Source: Branchiostoma floridae
Lineage: Eukaryota; Chordata; Leptocardii; Amphioxiformes; Branchiostomatidae
DNA length: 64,000 nt
Reading direction: 5' to 3'
Assembly (NCBI RefSeq): GCF_000003815.2
Contig: NC_049987.1
Location: 21,400,187 to 21,464,186, forward strand
Part shown: positions 10,116 to 21,376 of the stretch, one piece after another
How the letters are laid out: every line of letters begins with the position of its first letter
How positions within the stretch are numbered: the first letter of the stretch is position 1
Program-made: the position numbers and the translations under genes
Notes under the pieces: model-generated
The model's input: the letters and a program-made list of their open reading frames with translations, nothing else
Told to the model about the DNA's origin: nothing
The model's database searches: none

Positions 10116-13100
10116 ATGGTGAACATGGGGTCTCTTTCATCTGCAAATATGGAAAAGGCAGCGCGAATCCATCATAGGGTAGGACTAGAACTAGAAAGGA
10201 GAAATATCAAAATGAACATGTACACAAGCCAACTACCGCAAGAGGAGGGTGGCAGAGCAGTCCATACAGCCACAGCAGGCTCTCTTGTTGACACTGACAT
10301 GACCCAGTTTTTGATGCAGGCTGGCATCATCAACGAATGCCTCACTGCACTGCAAACTATTGGTAAGTCCAATAACTATATCTGTAGAAAAAAATGAAAT
10401 ACTGTAAAATTTAATGCAGTTTCACCATGAACTCAAAATCACCATGAAAGTTTCTGTTCTGTCTTCTATACCCGCCTATTCTCCTTCTCTTGTCTAAGAG
10501 AATAGGCGGGTATAATACAGTATGTATATAATATATATACAGTATGTCATTCTCATTAATTATGCAAATAAGGTCCTTATTTACATTGATTGTATGAGTT
10601 GATCATCTTCTCTACCCAAATAACAGAAGCTGACAGTCTTATCTTGTGTTACAAACTCTCCACCCCAAGAGCTATATACTAGTATATCTACCACTCAAAT
10701 ATCACATTAGCATGTCCAGAACACAAGATGTCAGACCAGAAATTCCAGTGCAGTACCGTAACAAGCCATTCTCATTAATTATACAAATAAGGTCCTTATT
10801 TACATTGATTGTATGAGTTGATCATCTTCTCTACCCAAATAACAGAAGCTGACAGTCTTATCTTGTGTTACAAACTCTCCACCCCAAGAGCTATATATAT
10901 CTACCACTCAAATATCACATTAGCATGTCCAGAACACAAGATGTCAAACCAGAAATTCCAGTGCAGTACCGTAACAAGCCACTAGCTACCCCAAAATCTA
11001 ATCATTTCCAGATCTTGTCAAGACCATGCCCGTAGCCAGGATTTTGGTTGAGGGGGTTCTTTTTAGTACTTGTGGGACCATCGAGCGCCGCAGGCGCGAG
11101 ACTCACGCCGAAGGCGTGAGCTGCCTAGGGGGGTCCGGGGGCATGCTCCCCCGGAAAATTTTAAAATATTGACCCTCTGAAACACCGTTTCCTGCATTTT
11201 GACGGGCAAAATTTGCTGGCTAAGTTTAATGGGATTTCTATCAAAATACACAAGGCTTTTGGCATAAGGCAGTTATTTTCACCATGTCTGACACCAAAGG
11301 CGCGAGGCATCGCAATGGACTGAATGGAGGTCCGGGGAAATTTTGAAATCTGGACCCTCTGAAAAGCCATTTCCTGCACTTTCTTGGGCAAATTTTGCTG
11401 ATAGACTCACTAAGATTGAATGAAATGTCTATAAGTAAAAATTGAAAATCAGTCATGCCTTTGAAGAAAATTCTTGGACATGAAAAAGTGGACCTTCATG
11501 CATGAAAAAGCGGACCTTTTCAGCGTGTGGGGGGGTTCTTCCGAACCCCCCCTGGCTACGGGCATGAAGACCTAACCACATACCAAATATCAAAACAAAG
11601 ATTTAGGATTTATGAAGGGGACACCACCCTAACACTTTCCTAGCAAGTAGCATCCTGATTGAAGTCTCTGTCGATAAAGGATTTCTATCACTATAATCAG
11701 CAATATATAATGCTGCCAGAAACTAATCTCTACCCTGACATTTGTATTGGCTCAATTTTGACTGAATTTCTGCAGGTGATGGGAACTGCCTGCCCCATGC
11801 CGTCTCCCTGTACATGTGGGGGGTTCAAGACAAGAAGTTGTCTTTGAGGAGGTACTTGGACTGCACCATGCAGGAGGATGGGGGTGCACTGAGGGAGCGT
11901 TGGGCCCATCAGAGGAGAGCCAGAGATGCAGTGGTGCCAGGGGTTCCCATTGGTGGAGTCGACTATGCCCCAGGGGTATGTTTAAAGTTCTGTAGACAAG
12001 CATGCTGTTCTCTTATGTTGTTGTCTCTCAAAGGATTAAAATTTTGACAGAACTGCTATTCAGTCTTTTTATCATAGAACAATATGTTTCAAAGGTTGTG
12101 CTAATGTTATGATTTAAAAAAAAAAAGGAATACTGTCCCATCCAGTCAAATCTGTAGCTTGCTTAATACATTTCGGCATTGTTTCAGGCCCTGAAGTCAT
12201 TTTGTTAAAAGTAGGAGTCTGCATCCACGTTGTGACATCCATATGACACAAATTTAGATAGATATCGGAGCAATGTAAATTTTTTTATGTTTATTTTTAC
12301 ACACACACTTAGTACACAACACATCACTAGTTATCTTTAAAGCACTTACAGCCAACCTTACCTTGCAGCAGTGGAATGGAGAATGGACCACCATGGTTCA
12401 GATGGCCTCTGCAGCTCCAAACGAAAGTGAACCCAACCAGACCAGGTACAGGCCGCTTGAAGAGTTCCACATCTTCGTCCTTGCCAACATCTTGCGCCGT
12501 CCCATCGTGGTCTTTGCAGACACCTCAGTCCGAGATGATGAAGGCAACTCTTGGGCACCGATCCCATTTGGGGGCATCTACCTTCCTCTTCTCCATACTC
12601 CAGCAGAATGTGTCCGCTCCCCGATTCTTCTGGGCTACAACAACCAGCACTTCACTCCTCTGCTGACCACCCAGACACCCCCACAGAATGGTGCATCTCC
12701 ATCTACCCAGCATCCACCACAGACCATCTCCTTGATGAGGCAGAATGGGGAGAGGCTGCCAGTTCAATACGTTCTCCCTAAAGAGGAGGGTAGAGATTTG
12801 CTGGCTGAGTATTTCAACATCATTCCAGCTGATGACAGTAGCGACAACACCCTGCTTGCTGCACTTGACATCACTCCTATTCCAGATCATCTGAACCTCT
12901 TTAAGGACTTAGTTGAGCATGAAACTCCCCAGCAAAGGAATGCCTCTCCTGACCTGTCTTCATTTCAGAAGCCAGTCAGTGTTGTACGTCCTCTGGCAAA
13001 AGCTACATCTAAAAGGCCTGTTGACAACACATCTGAAAGCATGCCTGTACCATGTACGGAGGATCTGGATGGACCACAAGCCAGTCACAGTCCACTGGAA

Positions 13101-15165
13101 GAGAGCTTCCTGAGGATGAAGCTTCGTCAAGGGGTGCAAACTGCCACAGTGGTGAACTCGGAACAGTTGAGATTGGCACCAACTGACTATGCAGCAGCAA
13201 CTGTACCACCATTGCCTTTGCAAGAGAATGTTGCTATCTTACCAAACGAAGAAAACTTTGGACAATCACAACATACCATAGCAAGACCTTCTGGCAGCTC
13301 ATCGGTCCAACCAAGGGCATCTGCACCACCATTGTCATCACAAGGGAACATGGCCAATCCTTTACATGGAGCAGACACTGGAAGATTACAGGAACATGTA
13401 GCAAGTGAGGAAAGTCAGCACTGTGCTGGCATGACTATGCAAGACATTCACAGTATCCCAAATGATAGAAATGAGAACTCTCAAAATGACGGATCTGTGA
13501 GTGCAGCTTCAAGGCCAAGTTATGCTGCAGCAGTGAAAAGTAATCCTGGACCTCTAATCCGGCCTTCCACACCAAAACCAAAACTTTTCTCTACTCCACC
13601 CAGAAAACCAACTTGTAAGAATCCAGAGTGCAAAGGCTCCCCCTGTCCCCAGAATGGAGGGTACTGTGCTAAGTGCCACAGGAAGAACTCAGCAGAGAAG
13701 AGGAGAGAGAGGAGAGAGAGTTTGACATCTCGGCAGGGCAGCACCTCTAGGGCAGGCACAACTATACATATTGGTAGGGCAGTTAACCAGAAGCACAAGA
13801 GAAAAGCAGCACAGCCGACAAAACCAAACCCAAGGAGGCCTCAGACCACTTCTACATCATCCTTGGTGCAACAGCGTTCTGCGGCACAAATGCCAAACCA
13901 AAGTTACAGTCCTGAAACCCTGCCAAGTAAAGTCGCCAGGGCTTCTATGCAGTCAACTCCAGAGGAACCATCCAGGCTGACAGAAACCCATGGCAGAAAC
14001 GTGTCTTCCCAACTACAAGTGCCTGATTCTGTTCAAGACTCGAATCCAGAAGGAATATGCAGAACACCGGGTTGTACTCAACTAGCACTACCGAGTGCAG
14101 ATGGTTTTTGTGTGAACTGTTGGAGCAGAGAGCAGGATGCAGAAACAGTCAGGGTCCAACAGAGGCAAGCAGCCAACAGTAGTGATGGGGGCAGCTCTAA
14201 TGCATCAAAGAACATTTCCAAGCAAACTGAAACAAAGGCTGCTTCTGCTGCAAGAGGAAATGGAAAATCTTCAAAGCAGAGATGCAAAGCTCCAAGATGT
14301 AAAGGGTTTGTTGATGACAGGATAAATGAGGCTCTTTGTCCCACGTGCAACTCACATCTCGACAGGAAGAACAGAAGTTCAGTGCAGAGCAATTCTGCCA
14401 ATGGGGGTGAGTTGTACAGATTTTGTAGTTCAAAAGTTCATATCTCTCTGATCAATCTCAGTAGAAATGAGAAACTTTTAAGCAGAAAATGAAATACTCC
14501 ACTGCCCACAATCTCCACATACATGTACAAGCAGTTAACGGTAACACAACAGGACTTGTCAGACTTTCATCAGGACTTTGCTTGTATTAAGAATTATGTA
14601 AATTTTATGTTTCTCAGGTGTGAGAGACTCCAATACCCCCAGCCCCTCCATGGGAACCTGGTCTCTTGGTCCGCCAGCTGGTCAGTCTGCAGACAGATTC
14701 TACACACAGCAGCCAGATGGGAGGAGATGTTTAACAAAGGGCTGCAAGAGGAATGGCACAAGAGACAACGGCTACTACTGCAGTGTGCATGCACCAAGTG
14801 GGAACCCTCAACAGGGACAGCAACAGTTTGGCCCACAGAGTTCCACAAACAACACATCTCATCAGTCCAACTCGTATGGCCAACCGCCATCCTCTATCTC
14901 TTCATCTGGAACTATGTCACTAAATTTCCATGGTGACATTCACAATCTGCATGTCCACCACCACCACTACCCCTCCCCAGATGGTTCCCAGCCCAGTGGA
15001 AGGAGTGGGTTCGATACACAGTCTCAGTCTCCATTTTTCAGTGCCCCAGGAGAACAACAGTCGAGTAATCTGAGGGCTCGAGGATCACACTCAGCATCGA
15101 GACCAGCCGGTTCTAGCGGGCAGAGTGCACCATCAGGAGCAGCGGCACCACATGGGCCACAGTAG
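10116..15165 (+). CDS. TNFAIP3: A20/TNFAIP3-like gene 1: OTU deubiquitinase with four A20 zinc fingers
   Basis: Coding exons are 10116-10362, 11776-11975, 12369-14406 and 14618-15165; phases join cleanly to 1010 aa. A20 edits ubiquitin chains in the cytoplasm to restrain NF-kappaB signalling. The OTU domain spans the exon 1/2 junction, giving GDGNC with nucleophile Cys87, followed by YMWGVQD; exon 3 carries NILRRPIVV, GGIYLPL and NNQHF with catalytic His243. Zinc fingers start at Cys565, 713, 788 and 866. Finger 3 is C-x4-C-x12-C-x2-C and finger 4 ends in His (C-x4-C-x11-C-x2-H). A basic, NLS-like tract follows finger 1. The long linkers are Ser/Pro/Gln-rich and probably disordered. The N-terminal 80 residues do not match A20 well, and no Asp sits where A20 has Asp70. 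The start ATG (AACAAAATGGTG) is conserved with gene 2. OTU family assignment is secure; enzymatic activity is inferred. Confidence 0.88.
10467..10514. repeat. Perfect 17-bp hairpin in intron 1 of A20-like gene 1
   Basis: TATACCCGCCTATTCTC at 10467-10483 is followed after 14 bases by its exact reverse complement at 10498-10514. It is embedded in AT-rich intron sequence and could be the ends of a very small foldback. Confidence 0.8.
10558..10980 (+). repeat. Tandem duplication, period about 209 bp
   Basis: The unit starting CATTCTCATTAATTATGC at 10558 is repeated from 10767 (CATTCTCATTAATTATAC) almost unchanged through AGTACCGTAACAAGCC. The high similarity suggests a recent event inside intron 1 of A20-like gene 1. 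Confidence 0.9.
11027..11564. mobile_element. Non-autonomous TIR transposon in intron 1 of A20-like gene 1
   Basis: Terminal repeats TGCCCGTAGCCAGG and CCTGGCTACGGGCA are perfect 14-bp inverses. The flanks share AAGACC, with a near 8-bp match TCAAGACC/TGAAGACC that would fit a hAT-type duplication. Inside, the phrase around GGACCCTCTGAAA is repeated twice, and there is no transposase ORF. Confidence 0.7.
11976..12368 (+). other. Intron 2 of A20-like gene 1
   Basis: Starts GTATGT and ends with a TTGCAG acceptor. No exon or repeat of note is visible inside. Confidence 0.7.
12369..12371 (+). promoter_or_regulatory. NAGNAG tandem acceptor of exon 3, A20-like gene 1
   Basis: The acceptor reads TTGCAGCAG before TGGAATGG. 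Splicing at the first AG includes an extra Gln codon (12369-12371) and splicing at the second omits it. Both keep the frame just before the Trp of the OTU core. Confidence 0.6.
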
Positions 15166-15266
15166 GGTCACCAGTCTGCCCCAAGTATGAACATTATACT
15201 CAGCCTGGTAGTCCTAATGTTAAGATTGGGTTTGAGACTGTACAAATTCTTCTTTAACTATTTTGT

Positions 15267-15450
15267 GAACCCTCGTGGTCGCCTCAAGAGGAGATGGGTA
15301 GACAATGTCAAGGAAGTTATTCGAAAACTGAACTTGCAAAAAGCCAACCCCCTTGTCAGAGGCAGTTGGAGAGCAGCAATCAGACCTAAATGGCATCCCG
15401 CAACTTTCAACACTTCCAAGACAGGGAACAACGGATGCTACACTGGATAG
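15267..15450 (+). pseudogene. C-terminal fragment of a non-LTR retrotransposon protein
   Basis: The translation from about 15267 reads PRGRLKRRWVDNVKE, then a Leu-rich spacer and RGSWRAAI, resembling the GR(P/L)xxRWxDxVKxD...A..R..WR tail often found at the C-terminus of LINE-type endonuclease/reverse-transcriptase proteins. Only this tail is present, 100 bp after the stop of A20-like gene 1, so it may be carried in that gene's 3' UTR. The family assignment is from memory of the motif. Confidence 0.45.
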
Positions 15451-16066
15451 TGAGTGAGTCTGTGAATATTGTAATACAGAAATGTTTGCGGTGGTTTTAT
15501 GTTTGAAGTTTTCCTGGTAACCACAAACTCAAAACTGCAACTAAGATTTTTATCTGTCTTCTCCATGCCTTTTCCCCCTTGTCTACGTGCTAATGTTACA
15601 TGTATGTGCTATACATTGTAACATTACAATTTACAGCATCGTGACAACATGTTTTGGGGGCACCTGTTGCGGTGAAGACACACGTATAACTACAAAGAAC
15701 AACTTTGAAGAATTGAACCCAACTTTATCTTTGAACATTTAACACATTTATGAAGAAGTGCTATGTATCCAGAGGGAATATTATGTGATGATTAGTTGAC
15801 AGGTGATCATACCAGCACTGCCAAAAGTGACTGTTCTGCAAAGTTACTACATACTAGGTGGTTTCCACTGGCTGTTTGTTGAGGCTCTGGGATTTGAAAA
15901 GTTTAAAAAGTGAAGAGAATATGGTATATGTATGCACTTAAATCAAGCACAAAAGCATGCACACTTGTATGCTTGCACTATTTGCTAAATTATGATACAT
16001 AATGAATGTCATGCTAATCAGCTGATCGTTCAGAAATATTCTGTGAAATTGCAGTGGCCAGTGAGC
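15451..16066. other. 3' flank of A20-like gene 1, nothing recognised
   Basis: AT-rich sequence with no exon-like reading frame. A clear AATAAA close to the stop codon was not found. Confidence 0.4.
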
Positions 16067-16074
16067 ATTACAAT

Positions 16075-16413
16075 CAGGGCTTTAGCCAGCTCGAATTTTT
16101 TTCCGTCAGCCAATTACAATCGTCGCGAAAACCTCAAAAATTATTTAGAAAGACGGAAATGAGACCTGGAAAAACGGGTTTTAATGAGATTATCGTATGC
16201 GAAAGGGCGCCGACACATATTGTCAACAATCATAACAATAGCAAAACAAACAGTGTGTGGCTTTTACGGTCGTGGACGGCGTCCCCAAGCCGCCTGTAGC
16301 TTCCACCAAGGATTTTTGTCCGTCAAGGTTGACGGATTGGTTTTAAAATTTTTCCGTCAGACGCAGCAAATTTCCGTCAATTGACGGAAAAACAGACGCT
16401 GGCTGGAGCCCTG
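16075..16413. mobile_element. Non-autonomous hAT-like transposon with perfect 8-bp duplication
   Basis: Begins CAGGGCTTTAGCCAGC and ends GCTGGCTGGAGCCCTG. The 8-bp target ATTACAAT is duplicated exactly at 16067-16074 and 16414-16421, typical of hAT elements. Internal TTTTCCGTCA/TGACGG subrepeats may be transposase-binding sites. At 339 bp it has no transposase. Confidence 0.88.
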
Positions 16414-16654
16414 ATTACAATAATGATAAAACAAAAAAATGGAAACAAAAAAAAGTGAAAAGAAAAATACAACATTGTCAAGGATTGGAGACAATTGGTT
16501 GACAACTGTTGACAAAAAAACGTAAAGAAAAAAACATGAAAAAAAGGTGTTGATAAAAAAACCATAAAAGAAAAAAATGAAAAAAATAGAACATGTTAAT
16601 AATTATTACTTGATTTTAGAATATTTTGCATAGTTTTACATGTAGATGTGTGGC

Positions 16655-16850
16655 CTCGTGTGGCATAATGATGTGTGACGAGTTTTGCTTGAGTCAAGAA
16701 GTTCTTGGTTCAAACAACATGGCCTATGTTGTACCCCTTGGGAAAGGAACATGAATTTCCTCTCTTCCCTCAGGTGAAATTGAGTGTCTTGTTTCAACTA
16801 GGGATAGCCCTCAGATAAGGTGTTCAATAGATGTCTCGTATTTGAAGAGA
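16655..16850 (+). mobile_element. tRNA-derived SINE-like copy
   Basis: The head has A-box-like TGGCATAATGATG and B-box-like GGTTCAAAC, followed by a CTTGGGAAAGGAAC...CCCTCAGGTGAAATTGAGT body. The body matches the inverse of 34720-34985, so both are copies of one family. Confidence 0.45.
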
Positions 16851-16988
16851 GCTATACCTTTAGCACTTTAAAAGAACTTACCAAACTTGTCATTATTTCC
16901 TGGTGTGAGTTGTTCAAAACTTAGTCCTATGGCTGTGCCAATTATACTGTAAGTTGTTGATATATATATATATCTTCAATACATCTGC

Positions 16989-17069
16989 AGGGCTTGAAAT
17001 ACCACCTGTATATGCAGGTTGGTGCAGGTAATATTGGATCTGTGCCTTGATCGAGCCCTGATCTGAAAA
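16989..17069. repeat. Very short CAGGGCTTGA...TCGAGCCCTG element
   Basis: About 80 bp bounded by CAGGGCTTGA and TCGAGCCCTG, with a similar left end seen at 57151. It may be a minimal hAT-type derivative. No clean target duplication was found. Confidence 0.35.
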
Positions 17070-18785
17070 GTTAATTTACCTCTGATAGAAGCCAGTATTT
17101 TTCCTAGATCACTTGCCAAAAGTAGAAACCTATTTTTGATGATGTGAAGGGAAAATTTTGTGAATTAGAAGATGTGTACATAGTATATATTCAAGATAGA
17201 TTATGTCAAGAGTTAATGGCTGTGTTCCGCACAAAATTACATCACCTGCCAATGGTGGAGGTTTGTACTCTTAGAGTACTTTGGAGGAAAGTAAGCTGAG
17301 GTTGTGCTGTTGTACTGATTACATCTTATTATATAATTGTAATTCTTCAAGGCTGTACTGCACAGTATAGCCATTTGTACTTCAATTTCATAGAAGTCAC
17401 TAACTCTACAAACAAAATAACCTTTCTTATACACACACATACATGTTTGTGCTATCCACCTAATTTAGAAAATCACTTTGTCTGAAGATCACGAAAGCAG
17501 CAAAATTCACCTGTGCCTTTCCAACACTAATCAATATACCACTGATTCTATTAGCCATTATAGTTAATCGCGTTTATAGCAGTTTCCCAACTATCTGTCG
17601 GCCCCCAAGCAGTGTCCAGCTGAGTCTGAGCTTCACAGGCTAAGATTCTTTTGATCTTTCATACACTGCCATTTTGTATGTGTAAGAAAACTTGTGATTT
17701 TGCACTTGCAATTTGTGATTTTCACAGATGTTAACATTTTAACTATTTTCATGATAATGTTTCATGCCTGCTGCAAAGAAGCTGCTTCTGATGATAGGTT
17801 ATTTTTCTACGTTATCTTTCCATCAGCTTTCTTGATTCCACAATGAAATAATTCAATTGTATCATTATATTCTTGGAATGGCTTACGACATGATTTCTGG
17901 AAAACAATTCTGATTTGACTGCAAGGTTGTTCAAAGTGAATATTCTGTATAATATTGGGACATAGTGCTTCTATTGATGCGGATTACCAGATTTACCATA
18001 TAGGCCACAGTCACACCAATTAAACTTTTGTAAAGTTGATCTTTGGACCTGCTAATACACACACATACATACACATGCACGCGCGCACCCCCACACACAT
18101 ACATACACATACACACACATATTACATACACACAAACACTGCAAAGAACAAAGTTCAATAACTGCATGCACACAAACACACATCACTTTTTTAAATTTCT
18201 GGCCTACTCTATGTTTGACTTCTGCATCAAACTTATGTATAATCTTATGTTGGTTTCTGGCAACTAACATAAGTATAATGTCCATCAATTGTTGTCAAAG
18301 CACCTTGATTAAGTTCAGATTAACTCTGCCATTTCCATGTTTGGAAAGGCCTGTATGTGCATCATATTCTGTGTCTTTATTACTCAATCTTTTTTTTTAC
18401 TTTGAAGTTCCTTTTTGTCCTACTGTCCAAACTAATAAATCTGTAAAGAACTTGGTGTGGCCATTAGCAGCTGCTGCTGTAGATATAATGTGTACTACAT
18501 TGAGGTATATTCAATGTTCAAATGGTTCTGTATTAGATTTTTACTGAAACGGTGAAAGTACACAATGGTGCAGGGTTTTGACATTGAAGACTATTGTATA
18601 TTGTATGGGTGTTTTATGTGAAGAAATTTATCCAGCAATTATAAATAATGATGCAGAGCAGATGGTATAATTCCCTTTGGAAATTTATTGTTATGATGTT
18701 AAATCATTCCAACTTGAAAAGGTATTTTTGGATGATGATTGATATATTTTGTTATACAATAATAAGTATGTAATGTGTCATTAAG
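17070..18785. other. Intergenic stretch with CA-rich tract, nothing else recognised
   Basis: Contains a CA/TACA-rich simple tract at about 18055-18135. Short ORFs here are low complexity. Confidence 0.5.
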
Positions 18786-18885
18786 NNNNNNNNNNNNNNN
18801 NNNNNNNNNNNNNNNNNNNNNNNNNNNNNNNNNNNNNNNNNNNNNNNNNNNNNNNNNNNNNNNNNNNNNNNNNNNNNNNNNNNNN
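18786..18885. other. Assembly gap (100 N)
   Basis: Unresolved bases between the two A20-like genes. Confidence 1.
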
Positions 18886-19056
18886 CATCTTTGAAAAGAT
18901 ACATGTTTTAGAAGTGGATTCACTCAAGGAGGTTATCTCTATATAACCTCCTTGATTCACTAGCCACAGTACTACTGTTGAATCACCTCATTGTGACATT
19001 AATACAATGTACTTCACAATATCTAGATGTACAATGTCATGCAGTTGTTACTTGCC

Positions 19057-19165
19057 TGGGTACCATGCTATTTCTATCCGGGCCCCTTGTACTCGCAGTG
19101 CAAAAAAAAAAAAGATTTCATAGGCCAGTGAGTGCAAATTGCAAGGAGTAGGATGGTACCCAGGA
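19057..19165. repeat. Small foldback with CCTGGGTACCAT ends
   Basis: CCTGGGTACCAT near 19057 is mirrored by ATGGTACCCAGG near 19155, with a poly-A tract between. No coding sequence. Confidence 0.5.
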
Positions 19166-19509
19166 TAGTTCTAACAACATTGGTCATATATCTTCAATAG
19201 TTGGATTCATACCCTATGACAGTTGTCTATCATTCAACATATTCAACTGACTCAGAGGAAAATTGCTAAGCTCAACTGTATAGCAATGATTCAACATCAG
19301 TGAATGCTTACAGTATCCATACATTGTATACAGGCTGGTCAATCAATGCATATTTTGATCTTTCTGTTGAAGTAAAATCTTATTTCATTAGATATACTTA
19401 AAAATCATATTTCGTTAGATATACTCAACCTTAACTAGATCTGTTATAAGGAGTATTATTAAGTTAAGCAGCTTGTTTGAAATATCTTAATAAAAATGCC
19501 AAAAAAGAG

Positions 19510-20037
19510 AATGCAATCACTTACCAATTATATGCCATCCAGTCTTGGGCTGGTAACAAACATCCTCTTGCAAACCTAAATGACATTGAGATGAGATCAA
19601 ACAAAAAAGGTTAAGTCATGAGCCAGCCATTTGTTAACAATTCCATTACAGTTGCAAAGGTACAGCATTGTACGAAGGGCCATATTAATGGGTTTTACGA
19701 AAGGGCCATATTACTTAATCCAAGGACATCACACAGTACATAATATTCTTGCTTGACAGATCTGTTTGTACCAGTCCTCTGACTTGGATGTATTGCCCAT
19801 CTTAGAAAGAAAAAAAAGAGTTTTTTTTTGTGTTTTGGGGGTAGGCTAAGATCAATCAGGCCTAAAATCAGTCATTGTGAAGGTACACTATAATATAATT
19901 TATTGAAGTAAATAAAAAAACTCAGTTATTTTCTTGTATGCAATCATTGCAACAAATTATCATACCGTTTTTCATTCGCAAGTTACAGGATGGTTGCAGG
20001 GTAAATGTATAGATGAAGTGTTGCCAATCTAGACCAT
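19510..20037 (-). CDS. Candidate exons of an unrecognised minus-strand gene
   Basis: Three short exon-like segments on the minus strand have plausible splice sites. One is 20037-19966, with acceptor CCTTTTAG and donor GTATGA, translating as GLDWQHFIYTFTLQ...LRMKNG. The second runs from 19800 to about 19735 (acceptor TTTCTAAG), giving DGQYIQVRGLVQTDLSSK. The third is about 19570-19510 (acceptor CATTTAG, donor GTAAGT), giving LQEDVCYQPKTGWHIIG. Phases can be joined, but the second donor (GTGTGA) is weak. No start, stop or family was found. It could be a fragment, a pseudogene or chance. Confidence 0.3.
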
Positions 20038-20049
20038 CTAAAAGGAAAA

Positions 20050-20670
20050 TGATGGTATTTTCCAACTTTGAATCCAACCTTCTGTCTGCAGGCAAGGAGA
20101 AGGTTGAATTTCACAAAATTATGACTTATGTTTAATGTGGTGATTAGGAAAGTCTACAATTGGCAATTCTTCACTTGGATTACTTAAGGTATGAACAAAA
20201 CTGCAGAGATATTGCCTTTGCTGCAGCATGTTTCATTTGGGCTTCAATAAATGGTGTCAACCTTCTATTTGTTCATTGTCGTTTATGTGTGTTCCACTAA
20301 TATAAGGTATCACTTAAATGCTACCATTTATGAAAAGAGAGGAAAAATATGTGACTGTACAGATGTAATATAAGACAATTATTACTATATGTGTGGCATA
20401 TATCATTTATTTATCAATCTTCATCTCCTAAACTTAAATCGTGCCAACCCAAAGAGGCATCTAGTAGGCTGCCATCAAGCCTCCACATCTACCTGCAAGC
20501 ACGTCTAGCTCTCGCCTGACAGACATTAATGGACTATAAACTGGGATATGTATTCATTAGATTTGGCAATGGAGACATAAATACACATAATTAGTTAACT
20601 TGGAAAACATTTCTCTTTGCAGTTGCTGTGACATGAGTGTTAGACAATGGAAGTTTCAGATTTACAATCA
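20050..20670. other. Intergenic stretch, nothing recognised
   Basis: No convincing exon, RNA gene or transposon end is visible. Confidence 0.4.
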
Positions 20671-20678
20671 TCAGTTCA

Positions 20679-21045
20679 CAGCACCCCCTATTGCTGCACA
20701 GCTGAACTGCACATATCAGAACATTTTGTTTTCTAGGGGCACATTTATCGAGGTCTACTCAAGCTCCTTGGTCTACATAAAAAGGCCTAGTAGAAAAGTT
20801 GAACTTAACATCAGGAGATTCTTGGTGTGTCTAGGTGATAATAAAACAATTACCGTTTTATTTTTACCTAGACATTGCATTGTCTACGTAAATGCAATTA
20901 AATGTCAATCTGGAAAATGCTATTACTATATTTCTACCAGGCCTTTTTATGTAGAAAAAGGAGCTTGAGTAGACCTAGATAAATGTGTCACTAGAAAACA
21001 AATATTCTAAAGTGCAGTTCATCAGTACATCAATAGAGGGTGCTG
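20679..21045. mobile_element. Foldback MITE, possibly mariner-like
   Basis: Ends are CAGCACCCCCTATTG and CAATAGAGGGTGCTG. Arms of about 120 bp match in inverted orientation (for example GGTCTACTCAAGCTCCTT versus its complement near 20960). The right flank is TA and the left CA, compatible with a decayed TA target. No transposase. Confidence 0.7.
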
Positions 21046-21376
21046 TAAACCAGGCCCAAACCTGCATACCTGGTCCAGTAATACCTGTAGACAGCTGATA
21101 TGTACAGGGATTACTCACACAAATTCTGTCTGCAAATTTTGTTTCTAATATGCAAAAGTTGCTTGAAATACAGCAAGAATATAAGATTTTATCTCATCAT
21201 TCTGCATTAGTACAAAATTTGAATGAGAAAGTCAAAAGCATAATTTTATTTGTACAGTACAAATAAAATTATTCTTTTAGCTTTCTAATCCAAATTTTGT
21301 CTTTCATCATCTTCTTGATAACACTAGACCAGACTACCAAATTGAATGTTGCCTATCCATGGAACTAAATTATATT

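Noticed and set aside
13765-13800. RHIM-like amyloid motif (TIHIGRAVN) in A20-like gene 1
   Set aside because: The spacing after IHIG does not fit the IQIGxxNxM-type core and no second match supports it.
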